Assembly (NCBI GenBank): GCA_028869725.1 | Contig: JAGWRJ010000866.1 | Location: 1-6,562, forward strand | Length of the DNA stretch: 6,562 nucleotides | Reading direction: 5' to 3' | Source: Alphaproteobacteria bacterium | Lineage (GTDB): Bacteria > Pseudomonadota > Alphaproteobacteria > Micropepsales > Micropepsaceae | Part shown: positions 1 through 6,562 of the stretch, piece after piece | Position numbering within the stretch: position 1 is the stretch's first letter | Layout of the letters: every line of letters begins with the position of its first letter | The notes under the pieces: generated by a model | Told to the model about the DNA's origin: nothing | Seen by the model: only the letters and a program-made list of their open reading frames with translations | Databases searched by the model: none | Translations under genes and position numbers: made by a program

Positions 1-1131
<1,131 letters not shown>

Positions 1132-1140
1132 GATTGAGTA

Positions 1141-1148
1141 TCCTTCCC
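1141..1148 (-). promoter_or_regulatory. Ribosome binding site of flbD
   Basis: On the minus strand GGGAAGGA (1148 to 1141) stands 9 nt before the ATG at 1131, in the 23-bp gap after the fliN stop. It supports this start and suggests flbD has its own translation initiation instead of depending wholly on coupling. Confidence 0.6.
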
Positions 1149-1154
1149 GCCGCC

Positions 1155-1511
1155 CTAGTTCTGGCCGGTCTTGATGATTTCGGTCATGGTGACGCCCAAC
1201 CGGTCCTCGACGAGCACGACCTCGCCGCGCGCCACTAGGCGGTTGTTGACGAAGATGTCGATCGCCTCACCCACCTTGCGGTCGAGTTCGACAATATTGC
1301 CCTTGGCCAGCTTGAGCAGTTCGCTCACTTCCATCGCCGATTTGCCGAGTACCGCCGAAACCGTCACCGGCACGTCGTAGACTGCTTCAAGATCATGGGA
1401 ACTCATCTTGGCGTTTTCGTCCTGGGTGCCGGATGAGCGCAGCAGCGCGTCACCGCCTTGCGGGTCATTCTGGGCCAGATCCGGCAGATCGACGTCGTCC
1501 TGTCCTGCCAT
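1155..1511 (-). CDS. fliN: Flagellar motor switch protein FliN (SpoA-domain C-ring protein)
   Basis: FliN forms the lower part of the cytoplasmic C-ring, where it helps in direction switching and docks FliH with the export ATPase. The protein is 118 aa, in the usual FliN range. Residues 1-40 are an acidic, Gln/Asp/Ser-rich, probably disordered leader. Residues 44-114 are a full SpoA (type III secretion C-ring) domain with the family's recognisable features: VYDVPVTVSAVLGK (44-57), a Glu/Leu/Lys helix SELLKLAKG (63-71), VELDRKVGE (74-82), the NNRLVARGEVV strand (89-99) and the closing DRLGVTMTEI (103-112). The ATG at 1511 has a strong AAGGAG site that overlaps the fliH stop codon, so translation of the two genes is probably linked. 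No key residue appears missing. It is too short for FliM, and it sits at the FliN place of the alphaproteobacterial operon. Confidence 0.95.
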   Translation of the reverse strand: MAGQDDVDLPDLAQNDPQGGDALLRSSGTQDENAKMSSHDLEAVYDVPVTVSAVLGKSAMEVSELLKLAKGNIVELDRKVGEAIDIFVNNRLVARGEVVLVEDRLGVTMTEIIKTGQN

Positions 1512-1514
1512 GGT

Positions 1515-2153
1515 CTACTCCTTGATCAGGGTAATGGGATTGGACTGATACTGGGCAAAATGCTGCGCGATCGCGGACTTGAGCGTCGCGTCAATCACAG
1601 CGGTCGCCCGTTCCGCCCCGCCGCCGCGCCATTCGATGCGGCAGTCGGCGTTGGCAAGGGCCGGATCGGCGATGAGAGCAATCTTGCCGTCAAAGCCTTC
1701 GTGTTCGGCGATCTCCTCGAGGCGTGGCCCCAAGGCCCTGGCCACCTCGCTGCTCGCCCTGAGCGTAAGACGCGGCTCGCCGATGGCCTGGTGCAGCGCC
1801 AGGCGCAGCGCGTCCTCGACCGCTGCGGGTGCGAACGCCTCCAGAGCCGATCCCGCAAGGGCCCGTGCTGCTGCCAGCGCAATGGTTGCCGCCTCTGCGC
1901 GCAGTTCCTCAATCTGGGCGGATGCCCGCGTCAAGGCCTCGCGTACCGCGATCACCGCGTCTTCGGTCCCCGCAGCCACCGCCTCAAGAGCCCGCACCTC
2001 GCCGGCCTTCATGCCCTCGTTCATCGCCTGACGGCGCAGGGTATCAATTTCGCCCTGGCTGAGCGTCTTGCGCCGGCGCGCAAGCGCCGCCTCCGAGGCG
2101 ACATCCCTGTCCCCGCTGAACACTGTGTCGAAGGTAAATTTGACCGCTGCCAT
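1515..2153 (-). CDS. fliH: FliH-family flagellar assembly protein (FlbE type)
   Basis: FliH is the peripheral stalk and regulator of the export ATPase FliI, linking it to FliN in the C-ring; in Caulobacter the gene at this place has been called flbE. The protein is 212 aa. The N-terminus MAAVKFTFDTVF matches the short aromatic leader of alphaproteobacterial FliH, thought to contact FliN. Residues about 20-100 are Ala/Glu/Arg-rich and helical, probably coiled coil, including a GMKAG pair (Gly47, Gly51) of the GxxxG kind seen in FliH. Residues about 105-195 form the C-terminal domain, with DPALANADCRIEW (163-175) and GGGAERATAVIDATL (177-191), typical of the family. The ATG at 2153 overlaps the fliG TGA by one base (TGATG), a sign of translational coupling. 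There is no strong ribosome site of its own. FliH diverges quickly, so the name rests on the end motifs and the position between fliG and fliN. Confidence 0.88.
   Translation of the reverse strand: MAAVKFTFDTVFSGDRDVASEAALARRRKTLSQGEIDTLRRQAMNEGMKAGEVRALEAVAAGTEDAVIAVREALTRASAQIEELRAEAATIALAAARALAGSALEAFAPAAVEDALRLALHQAIGEPRLTLRASSEVARALGPRLEEIAEHEGFDGKIALIADPALANADCRIEWRGGGAERATAVIDATLKSAIAQHFAQYQSNPITLIKE
1518..1523 (-). promoter_or_regulatory. Ribosome binding site of fliN inside the end of fliH
   Basis: AAGGAG on the minus strand supplies the last two sense codons of fliH (Lys, Glu). The fliH TAG stop (1517-1515) falls in the 6-nt spacer before the fliN ATG. A ribosome ending on fliH therefore sits on the fliN start signal. 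Confidence 0.7.
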
Positions 2154-3193
2154 CAGTACACCAGCTCGTCTTCGCCCTGCTTGTTGGCGATCATGATTTC
2201 GCCCTTGTTGGCGAGATCCTTGGCGACGTTGACCATGCGCACCTGTGCTTCATCGACATCCTTAAGGCGCACTGGCCCCATCGCTTCCATGTCTTCGCGC
2301 AGGATCTTGCCGGCCCGTTCGCTCATGTTGGAGAAGAAGACGTCACGCAGCGTGTCGGTGGCCCCCTTCAGGGCAAGCGCCAGCTTGTCCTTCTCCACAT
2401 TGCGCAGCAGGGTCTGGATCGAGCCCGGATCGAGCTTGCCAAGGTCTTCAAAGGTGAACATCAGGGCCTTGATACGCTCAGCCGAGTCACGGCTGCGCTC
2501 TTCGAGCGATGTCAGAAAGCGTGATTCGGTCTGGCGATCGAAATTGTTGAAAATCTCGGCCATGTGCTCATGGGCATCGCGCTTGGCGGTGCGGGCCAGA
2601 TTGGACATGAACTCCACGCGTAAGGTCTTTTCGACCTTGTCGAGAATGTCCTTCTGCACGCTTTCCATGCGCAGCATGCGCTGCACCACTTCAAGCGCAA
2701 ATTCCTCGGGCAGGGCACCAAGCACACGGGCTGCATGCTCGGGTTTGATCTTGGACAGTACCACCGCAACGGTCTGGGGATATTCGTTCTTCAGGTAGTT
2801 GGCGAGTACCGTCTCATTGACGTTGCCCAGCTTGTCCCACATCGTACGCCCGGCCGGCCCACGGATCTCCTCCATGATGGCCGCGACCTTTTCGTCCGGC
2901 ATGATGCGACTGATGAGCCGCTCCGTCGCTTCATACGAGCCCATCAGCGAGCCTGTGGCCGACATCTGGCTGACAAACTCGACGAGGACCTTTTCCACCA
3001 CATTGGCCGTGACGGTTCCCAGATTACTCATCAGCTGGGAAACTTCCTTGACCTCGTCCTCGTCCATCAATTCCCACAATCGCATACCGTGGTCTTCGCC
3101 AAGTGCCAGCATCAGGACCGCCGAACGCTCGGCGCCCGTCAGCTTGGTGATGTCGTCTTTGCTTGCGGGTTTGAGGGGACGTGCCATGGTCAT
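2153..3193 (-). CDS. fliG: Flagellar motor switch protein FliG
   Basis: FliG couples the MS ring to the C-ring and is the rotor part that meets the stator. The protein is 346 aa, close to the family's usual length. The N-terminal domain (about 14-110, LTGAERSAVLMLALGED near 18-34) binds the FliF tail. The middle domain (about 118-205) carries EYPQ at 137-140, the counterpart of the EHPQR motif that contacts FliM. The C-terminal domain has MFTFEDL at 245-251 (the MFxF hinge region) and the torque helix. Aligning by eye with E. coli gives Lys276, Arg293, Glu300/Asp301 and Arg309 for its K264, R281, D288/D289 and R297, so the charge pattern is kept. The ATG at 3193 directly follows the fliF TAA; a second ATG at 3187 would shorten it by two residues. 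I see no clear ribosome site, which fits coupling to fliF. The start is the only uncertain point. Confidence 0.97.
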   Translation of the reverse strand: MTMARPLKPASKDDITKLTGAERSAVLMLALGEDHGMRLWELMDEDEVKEVSQLMSNLGTVTANVVEKVLVEFVSQMSATGSLMGSYEATERLISRIMPDEKVAAIMEEIRGPAGRTMWDKLGNVNETVLANYLKNEYPQTVAVVLSKIKPEHAARVLGALPEEFALEVVQRMLRMESVQKDILDKVEKTLRVEFMSNLARTAKRDAHEHMAEIFNNFDRQTESRFLTSLEERSRDSAERIKALMFTFEDLGKLDPGSIQTLLRNVEKDKLALALKGATDTLRDVFFSNMSERAGKILREDMEAMGPVRLKDVDEAQVRMVNVAKDLANKGEIMIANKQGEDELVY

Positions 3194-4855
3194 TTACGCC
3201 GGTTGATGCAGCCAGGTGCGCAGGATCGCGAGCGCCTCTTCAGGATGGGCGTCGACAACCTCGCCGACCTTGCGGATGGAGGATTCGCGCACCTGCCCTT
3301 CAATGCGGGAAATATCGATCATGGCGCCCCCGGATGCAGGAGCAGGAAGCGCTCCTTGGGAGGCAGCCATATCATTCGGCAAAGCCGGGCTCCCCGCGGG
3401 CGCGGGAAGCTGGCCCATGGGCTGGGGCGCTCCCAGCTGGGCGGGAGCACCACCCGGTGCCGCAGCCGGGGTTGCGACCGCGAACATGTTGCGGATCAGC
3501 GGACGGGCGACGAACAGGCCGATCAGAAGCGCGGTGAGCGAAAGAATGGCCGCTTCGATGATCTTGAACCAGTAGGCCCCGCTCAGGCCAAGAAAGGGTG
3601 CCGCCTGCGGCGTCAGAGGGCCCATATCCATGTGGGCGAAGGGCATGTTCACCACTTCAACCCGATCACCGCGGGCCTTGTCGTAGCCGATCGCAGTCTT
3701 CACCAGTCCCGTGATCTGGGCCAGTTCCTGCGCGCTCAGCGGTACGGCCTTGGTCTTGCCGCCGGGCAGATCCTTGATGTGGTCATCGACCACCACTGCA
3801 ACCGACAGGCGCTTGAGATCACCGCCATCATTGACCGACATCGTCGTCGTCTTGGAGATCTCGTAATTGGTGGTCTCCTCGCTGCGCCGGGTCTTTGAGG
3901 AGGTCTGCGTGCCGCCATTGCTGCCGGCCTGCTGCTTGCCAGGCAGAGCATTGGCGACGGACACCGCATTATTCGACTGCCCCTCGGTATTGGTCGAGGA
4001 CTGGTCGACGCTCTGCGTGGAGAGCGGAACCTTGCTGTTGGGGTCAAAGACCTCCGAGGTCTGCTGCGTATGATTGTACTTGATGTCGGCAGCGACCTGG
4101 ACGCGGACATGGCCGGGACCGACGACGCTTGCAACAATATCCTGGATGCGCTTCTGCATCCGGCTTTCAAAATCCGACGTCTGCTGATCCTGCTCGGCGG
4201 CCATCGCATCCTGGCTGGAATTGCCGTCGCCACCAGCCAGCAGATCGCCATGGTCATCGACGATGGCGACGCGGCTGGGCTGTAGTCCCGCCACCGCTGC
4301 CGCCACCAGATGCTGGATCGCCAGAACCTGCTCGCGCCGCAGCGGATTTTCCACCTTAAGGACGACCGAGGCTGAGGGCGGTGTTCGGTTCTGGGCAAAA
4401 ATCTGCCGTCGCGGCAGGACAAGATGAACGCGGGCTGCCTCAATGCCGTCCAGGGTTTCGATCGAGCGCGTTAGCTCGCCTTCGAGCGCCCTTAGCTCGT
4501 TGATGCGCTCCACAAAGGCAGAGGTACCAAAGGTATTGCTCTTGTCGAATATCTCGTAGCCGACGCCGGCCGACGGCAGATTCTGCGACGCCATGTCCAT
4601 GCGCAGCTTTTCCACGCGGTCCGCCGGCACCAGGATGGTCCCGCCACCCCCTTCGAGGGTGTAATGGACATTCATGGCGTCGAGCTTGGCAGTGATCTGG
4701 CTCGCATCGCGCGCGGTAAGCCCGGCAAACAGGATCGACTGCGGCGGCGTGGAGATGACGTTCGCAACATAGAGGAAGAACGCTGTCAGCGCCGCAGCCA
4801 CCCCCGCCATCACGCCAAAGCGCGCGGCACCAACGCCTTTCAAGAATTCCGGCAA
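3194..4855 (-). CDS. fliF: Flagellar MS-ring protein FliF
   Basis: FliF builds the MS ring in the inner membrane, the first platform of the basal body around the export gate. I start it at TTG 4855 (553 aa), which has AGGGGG 7 nt upstream; an in-frame GTG at 4897 (567 aa) has AGAG directly against it and adds 14 residues before the conserved start of the protein. Numbered from the TTG: membrane helix 1 at about 13-34; ring-building (YscJ/FliF-type) domains about 35-206, with TPPQSILFAGL and ARVHLVLPRRQIF; the FliF-specific periplasmic domain about 244-406, broken by a Ser/Gln/Asn-rich loop near 270-335; membrane helix 2 at about 432-454. A Pro/Ala/Gly-rich linker (about 460-508) leads to the C-terminal FliG-binding tail from about 513, with SRIEGQVRESSIRKVGEVV and EEALAILRTWL. 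It heads the fliF-fliG-fliH-fliN-flbD operon. Confidence 0.95.
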   Translation of the reverse strand: MPEFLKGVGAARFGVMAGVAAALTAFFLYVANVISTPPQSILFAGLTARDASQITAKLDAMNVHYTLEGGGGTILVPADRVEKLRMDMASQNLPSAGVGYEIFDKSNTFGTSAFVERINELRALEGELTRSIETLDGIEAARVHLVLPRRQIFAQNRTPPSASVVLKVENPLRREQVLAIQHLVAAAVAGLQPSRVAIVDDHGDLLAGGDGNSSQDAMAAEQDQQTSDFESRMQKRIQDIVASVVGPGHVRVQVAADIKYNHTQQTSEVFDPNSKVPLSTQSVDQSSTNTEGQSNNAVSVANALPGKQQAGSNGGTQTSSKTRRSEETTNYEISKTTTMSVNDGGDLKRLSVAVVVDDHIKDLPGGKTKAVPLSAQELAQITGLVKTAIGYDKARGDRVEVVNMPFAHMDMGPLTPQAAPFLGLSGAYWFKIIEAAILSLTALLIGLFVARPLIRNMFAVATPAAAPGGAPAQLGAPQPMGQLPAPAGSPALPNDMAASQGALPAPASGGAMIDISRIEGQVRESSIRKVGEVVDAHPEEALAILRTWLHQPA

Positions 4856-4862
4856 GGTATTG

Positions 4863-4868
4863 CCCCCT
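4863..4868 (-). promoter_or_regulatory. Ribosome binding site supporting the TTG start of fliF
   Basis: AGGGGG on the minus strand lies 7 nt before TTG 4855. It can pair with the 16S tail (one G-U pair). This site, the conserved protein start and the position of the candidate promoter upstream together favour TTG over the GTG at 4897. Confidence 0.5.
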
Positions 4869-4927
4869 AGTGAGCCGGAACGAAACCGCCCCGGCACCTC
4901 TTGCTAGGCAAACATTGCCGCCCTTCG

Positions 4928-4943
4928 GTAAAGGCAGACTTAA
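4928..4943 (-). promoter_or_regulatory. CtrA-box-like site upstream of fliF
   Basis: The minus strand reads TTAA-N7-TTTAC (4943 to 4928), one mismatch from the CtrA consensus TTAA-N7-TTAAC known from Caulobacter. It lies 72 bp before TTG 4855. In Caulobacter fliF is a class II gene activated by CtrA, and SciP, a CtrA antagonist, is encoded next door here, so a CtrA site is expected. The site would put the transcription start roughly around 4890-4910, downstream of which only the TTG start would have a normal leader. One mismatch in a short AT-rich motif can also occur by chance. Confidence 0.5.
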
Positions 4944-4949
4944 CGCCAA
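4933..4949 (-). promoter_or_regulatory. Weak sigma-54-like -24/-12 element overlapping the CtrA-like site
   Basis: The minus strand has TTGGCGT, four bases, then TCTGCC, so the GG and GC dinucleotides have the exact spacing of the sigma-54 consensus YTGGCAC-N5-TTGC. The flanking bases of both blocks match only in part. The FlbD encoded at the end of the operon makes such an element plausible, but the match is weak and early flagellar operons are usually CtrA-driven. I rate it as a possibility only. Confidence 0.2.
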
Positions 4950-4959
4950 ACGCAATGAT

Positions 4960-4987
4960 GGCGGCAGAGCCTCATGACCCTGCCGCC
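4960..4987 (-). terminator. GC-rich stem-loop between sciP and fliF, possible weak terminator
   Basis: The arms GGCGGCAG and CTGCCGCC pair over 8 bp around a 12-nt loop. On the minus strand the hairpin begins 24 nt after the sciP stop. It is not followed by a proper run of T (only TTT some 9 nt on), so it would be a weak or factor-assisted terminator; it could instead shield or separate the fliF promoter just downstream. Confidence 0.3.
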
Positions 4988-5011
4988 GCTGCGATGTTTA
5001 GGATTTGCTAA

Positions 5012-5326
5012 CTAATTGCGGTACTGCTGCACCCGGGTCGCCCTGAGGCCGGCCAAACCAAAGCGCTCGATGGCCCGCTGCCATGCGAGAAATTCCTCGA
5101 CTGTCAATGTATAGCGCCTGCAGGCATCTTCGAGGCTGAGCAATCCACCGCGCACTGCTGCAACAACTTCGGCCTTGCGCCGGATCACCCAGCGCTTGGT
5201 ACCCGGCGCAGGCAGATCCGCCAATGTCAGGGGACTGCCATCCGGCCCAATCACATATGTCGCACGCCCTCTGCGCTCTTCGACCATATTCGTTTTTGCT
5301 CCCAACTCACTACCCGCTGCGAACAT
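5012..5326 (-). CDS. sciP: SciP-like CtrA inhibitor (DUF1153 protein)
   Basis: DUF1153 proteins include SciP of Caulobacter, a small helix-turn-helix protein that holds back CtrA-dependent transcription in swarmer cells. The ORF is 104 aa from ATG 5326 (GAGG 6 nt upstream) or 91 aa from ATG 5287 (GGGAG 11 nt upstream). The shorter form begins MVEERRGRATYVIGPDG and is closer to the family's usual size of about 90; I list the longer one because its ribosome site is better placed. Family hallmarks are all visible: YVIGPDGSPLTLADLP (24-39), TKRWVIRRKAEVVAAV (43-58), GGLLSLEDACRRYTL (60-74), a second helix EEFLAWQRAIERFGLAGL (77-94) and the end LRATRVQQYRN. The basic segment 43-51 and the helices to 94 form the HTH-like DNA and CtrA contact region. 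It sits alone between two gaps, probably with its own promoter. Its place beside fliF is as in Caulobacter, as I recall it. Confidence 0.9.
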   Translation of the reverse strand: MFAAGSELGAKTNMVEERRGRATYVIGPDGSPLTLADLPAPGTKRWVIRRKAEVVAAVRGGLLSLEDACRRYTLTVEEFLAWQRAIERFGLAGLRATRVQQYRN

Positions 5327-5332
5327 AGTCTG

Positions 5333-5336
5333 CCTC
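5333..5336 (-). promoter_or_regulatory. Ribosome binding site for the longer sciP start
   Basis: GAGG on the minus strand stands 6 nt before ATG 5326. An alternative GGGAG (5303-5299) stands 11 nt before the in-frame ATG 5287. Both are usable; spacing favours the first, family length favours the second. Confidence 0.45.
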
Positions 5337-5339
5337 GCT

Positions 5340-5380
5340 TTAAAAAAGGGCCAAGCGGCATGGTAAAAGAATGTAAAATC
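5340..5380 (-). promoter_or_regulatory. AT-rich candidate promoter/operator region of sciP
   Basis: On the minus strand this AT-rich stretch has TTTTAC twice, ten bases apart start to start (5378-5373 and 5368-5363), followed by an imperfect 13-bp dyad (5351-5363) and a run of six T. The second copy, TTTTACC, resembles the TTTACC of the fliF site, and the pair can be read as a CtrA box only with two mismatches (TTTA-N7-TTAC). A sciP promoter is needed here since flgE ends upstream with a stem-loop. The -35 and -10 boxes cannot be assigned with confidence. Confidence 0.3.
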
Positions 5381-5404
5381 TCACGCGCAAAATTCGAGCT
5401 AATA

Positions 5405-5437
5405 CGTGGTGCGCCAGACTTGATCCGACGCACCACG
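5405..5437 (-). terminator. Stem-loop just after flgE, probable transcript end
   Basis: A perfect 9-bp stem (CGTGGTGCG with CGCACCACG) encloses a 15-nt loop and begins 5 nt after the flgE stop. The downstream strand has TATTAGCTCGAATTTT and no immediate T tract, so it is a weak intrinsic terminator at best, or a 3'-end stabilising hairpin. The descending arm can also pair with the last coding bases of flgE. Confidence 0.45.
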
Positions 5438-5442
5438 CGCGG

Positions 5443-6561
5443 TTAGCGCACCACCGCCAGCAGTTGATCGAGCATCGTCGACGAGGTTGTGATGATTTTT
5501 GACGCCGCCGAATAGGCCCGCTGCGTGGTGATCAGATTGGTGAATTCACTGGCCAGATCCACCGTCGACGACTCCAGCGAGTTCGACTTGATGGCACCTG
5601 CACCGCCCGTATTGGCTTCACTGATACTGGGCGTGCCCGAGTCATTGGATGTCGTGTAGGCGTTGCCATTGGCAGCGGCCAGCCCGTCCGGATTGGCAAA
5701 GGTCGCCACCGGCAGCTTGTAGATGTTCTGCGTCAGGCCGTTGGAGAATTTTGCCGTCACAAAGCCATTGTTGTCGACCGAGACCCCGGTGAGCGATCCG
5801 AAGAGCGCACCATCGACATTTGACGACACCTGCGTCGAGGTGCTGTCAAACTGGGTCATGCCGTCCGAACTGCCCACGGTACCAAGATTGAGCTTGACGG
5901 TCTGAGCCGAAAGGCCAGAGGTAGAATTCCATGGCAGATTGAGGCTAATCGAGCCGGTCGCAGGACTGATCGCAGTATCTGCGTTGGCAAGCGTGCCGTC
6001 AGTGTTGAACGTCATCGTCCCCGAATAGATCGGATTGGTAGCGGGGGCGATGTTCGCCGTATTGCCCTGATAGCTGACTTCGTAGTTCCACTGATTGGCA
6101 CCGGTCTTGACGAAGGAAAGCTGCAGAGGCTGTGAGCCGCCCTGTCCGTCATAGACGTTGATCGTGCGCTGGAAATCAGGTGTCACCGTGCCGTTGGCCA
6201 TGTCGCCGGCGACGTAGCCGGAGGTCACCGGTGTCGAGGATTGAAGATTGGCGGCATAGGTGATCGAGGTAGTCGGGTTGGCCTTGCCGGACAGCGCATT
6301 GATGTTGATTGGTGACAGGTCATTGCGGTTGGAGGGAATATTGCCGGTTGAATCGAGCTGCCAGCCCATCAGGTAGTAACCCGAGGCATTGCGCAGGTCG
6401 CCATTGGCATCTGGCGTGAAGTTGCCGGCGCGGGTGTAATAGAGTGAATTGGCTGAGCCAGGCGATGTCGGCGAGGTATTGACGACAAAGAAGCCGTTGC
6501 CGGACAGGGCAAGGTCTGTGCTCGAGTTGGTGGTCTGAAGCTGACCTTGCTGCGATACCAG
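5443..6561 (-). CDS. flgE: Flagellar hook protein FlgE (5' end cut off by window edge)
   Basis: FlgE is secreted by the flagellar export apparatus and polymerises into the hook. The reading frame is open from the right edge to TAA 5445-5443; 372 residues are visible and an estimated 60-80 N-terminal residues are missing. The ATG at 6369 is internal: upstream codons continue in frame with typical FlgE sequence. Numbering from the first visible residue: SGNGFFVV at 20-27 and YYTRAGNFTPDANGDL at 41-56, followed by GYYLMGW at 61-67, are hallmarks of the FlgE/FlgF/FlgG family. A Ser/Thr/Asn/Gly-rich middle region forms the outer hook domains. The end carries SNSLESSTVDLASEF, ITTQRAYSAASKI and MLDQLL, the family's C-terminal helix for the hook core. 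No cysteine is visible, as is common in exported axial proteins. The long middle region fits hook FlgE better than the rod proteins FlgF or FlgG. In relatives this gene is sigma-54/FlbD controlled; its promoter is outside the window. Confidence 0.95.
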   Translation of the reverse strand: MVSQQGQLQTTNSSTDLALSGNGFFVVNTSPTSPGSANSLYYTRAGNFTPDANGDLRNASGYYLMGWQLDSTGNIPSNRNDLSPININALSGKANPTTSITYAANLQSSTPVTSGYVAGDMANGTVTPDFQRTINVYDGQGGSQPLQLSFVKTGANQWNYEVSYQGNTANIAPATNPIYSGTMTFNTDGTLANADTAISPATGSISLNLPWNSTSGLSAQTVKLNLGTVGSSDGMTQFDSTSTQVSSNVDGALFGSLTGVSVDNNGFVTAKFSNGLTQNIYKLPVATFANPDGLAAANGNAYTTSNDSGTPSISEANTGGAGAIKSNSLESSTVDLASEFTNLITTQRAYSAASKIITTSSTMLDQLLAVVR

Positions 6562-6562
6562 C

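Noticed and set aside
1458..2798. Long plus-strand reading frame of 446 codons opposite fliN, fliH and fliG
   Set aside because: It is antisense to three confidently identified genes, spans their junctions, resembles no known family and comes from the GC-rich codon pattern of the real strand.
2735..3898. Plus-strand reading frame of 387 codons opposite fliG and fliF
   Set aside because: It is antisense to conserved domains on both sides of the fliF-fliG junction; it is His/Arg/Gly-rich, as GC-rich shadow frames are, and has no recognisable motif.
4440..4955. Minus-strand frame of 171 codons overlapping the start of fliF and the gap before it
   Set aside because: It is a +1/+2 shadow of fliF with a run of Arg/Gly/Ala/Cys and covers the candidate promoter; no family features.
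5340..5363. Run of six T after a GC-containing dyad as an intrinsic terminator of flgE
   Set aside because: The dyad is interrupted by mismatches and has almost no loop, so it cannot form a proper hairpin; it is more plausible as a binding site or chance.
5399..5418. TGGCGC sequence in the flgE-sciP gap as a sigma-54 promoter
   Set aside because: The GG-like block has no GC at the required -12 position (GTATT follows), so the spacing rule fails.
5443..6369. Treating ATG 6369 as the true start of flgE
   Set aside because: The frame stays open to the right edge and the codons upstream encode the conserved SGNGFFVV and YTRAGNF parts of FlgE, so this Met is internal.

Overview
This window is a block of flagellar structure and regulation genes from an alphaproteobacterium. 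All genes lie on the minus strand, so reading order runs from high to low coordinates: flgE (3' part), sciP, fliF, fliG, fliH (flbE-type), fliN, flbD (5' part). Three things point to an alphaproteobacterium with Caulobacter-like flagellar control. There is a DUF1153/SciP regulator between the hook gene and fliF, a FlbD-type sigma-54 activator ends the fliF cluster, and the protein sequences are of the alphaproteobacterial type (FliH beginning with a KFxFDTxF-like motif, FliG with EYPQ in place of EHPQ). The genus cannot be fixed from the sequence. From memory, gene content and order resemble the Caulobacter crescentus flgE-sciP-fliF-fliG-flbE-fliN-flbD region.

Layout. At 5443-6561 is the hook protein gene flgE, which runs off the right edge and lacks its N-terminus. 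A gap of about 116 bp (5327-5442) holds a stem-loop just after the flgE stop and an AT-rich candidate promoter for sciP. sciP is at 5012-5326. A second gap (4856-5011) holds a GC-rich dyad and a CtrA-box-like sequence overlapped by a weak sigma-54-like -24/-12 element; it is the probable promoter of the fliF operon. Then fliF, fliG, fliH, fliN and flbD follow with abutting ends, a 1-bp overlap, a 3-bp gap and a 23-bp gap, as expected of one translationally coupled operon. flbD runs off the left edge and lacks its C-terminal DNA-binding domain. No stretch longer than 300 bp lacks a gene, and I see no RNA genes, mobile elements or CRISPR.

How the genes work together. FliF forms the MS ring in the inner membrane. 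FliG binds the FliF tail and carries torque to the rotor. FliN forms the lower C-ring, and FliH escorts the export ATPase to the C-ring/export gate. FlgE is the hook built after the basal body. FlbD is expected to switch sigma-54 hook and late genes on and early genes down, while SciP restrains the master activator CtrA. The window therefore pairs early structural genes with two regulators that time their expression. I found no evidence of an undescribed system; the points most worth checking are the regulatory sequences in the two intergenic gaps and a few start codons.
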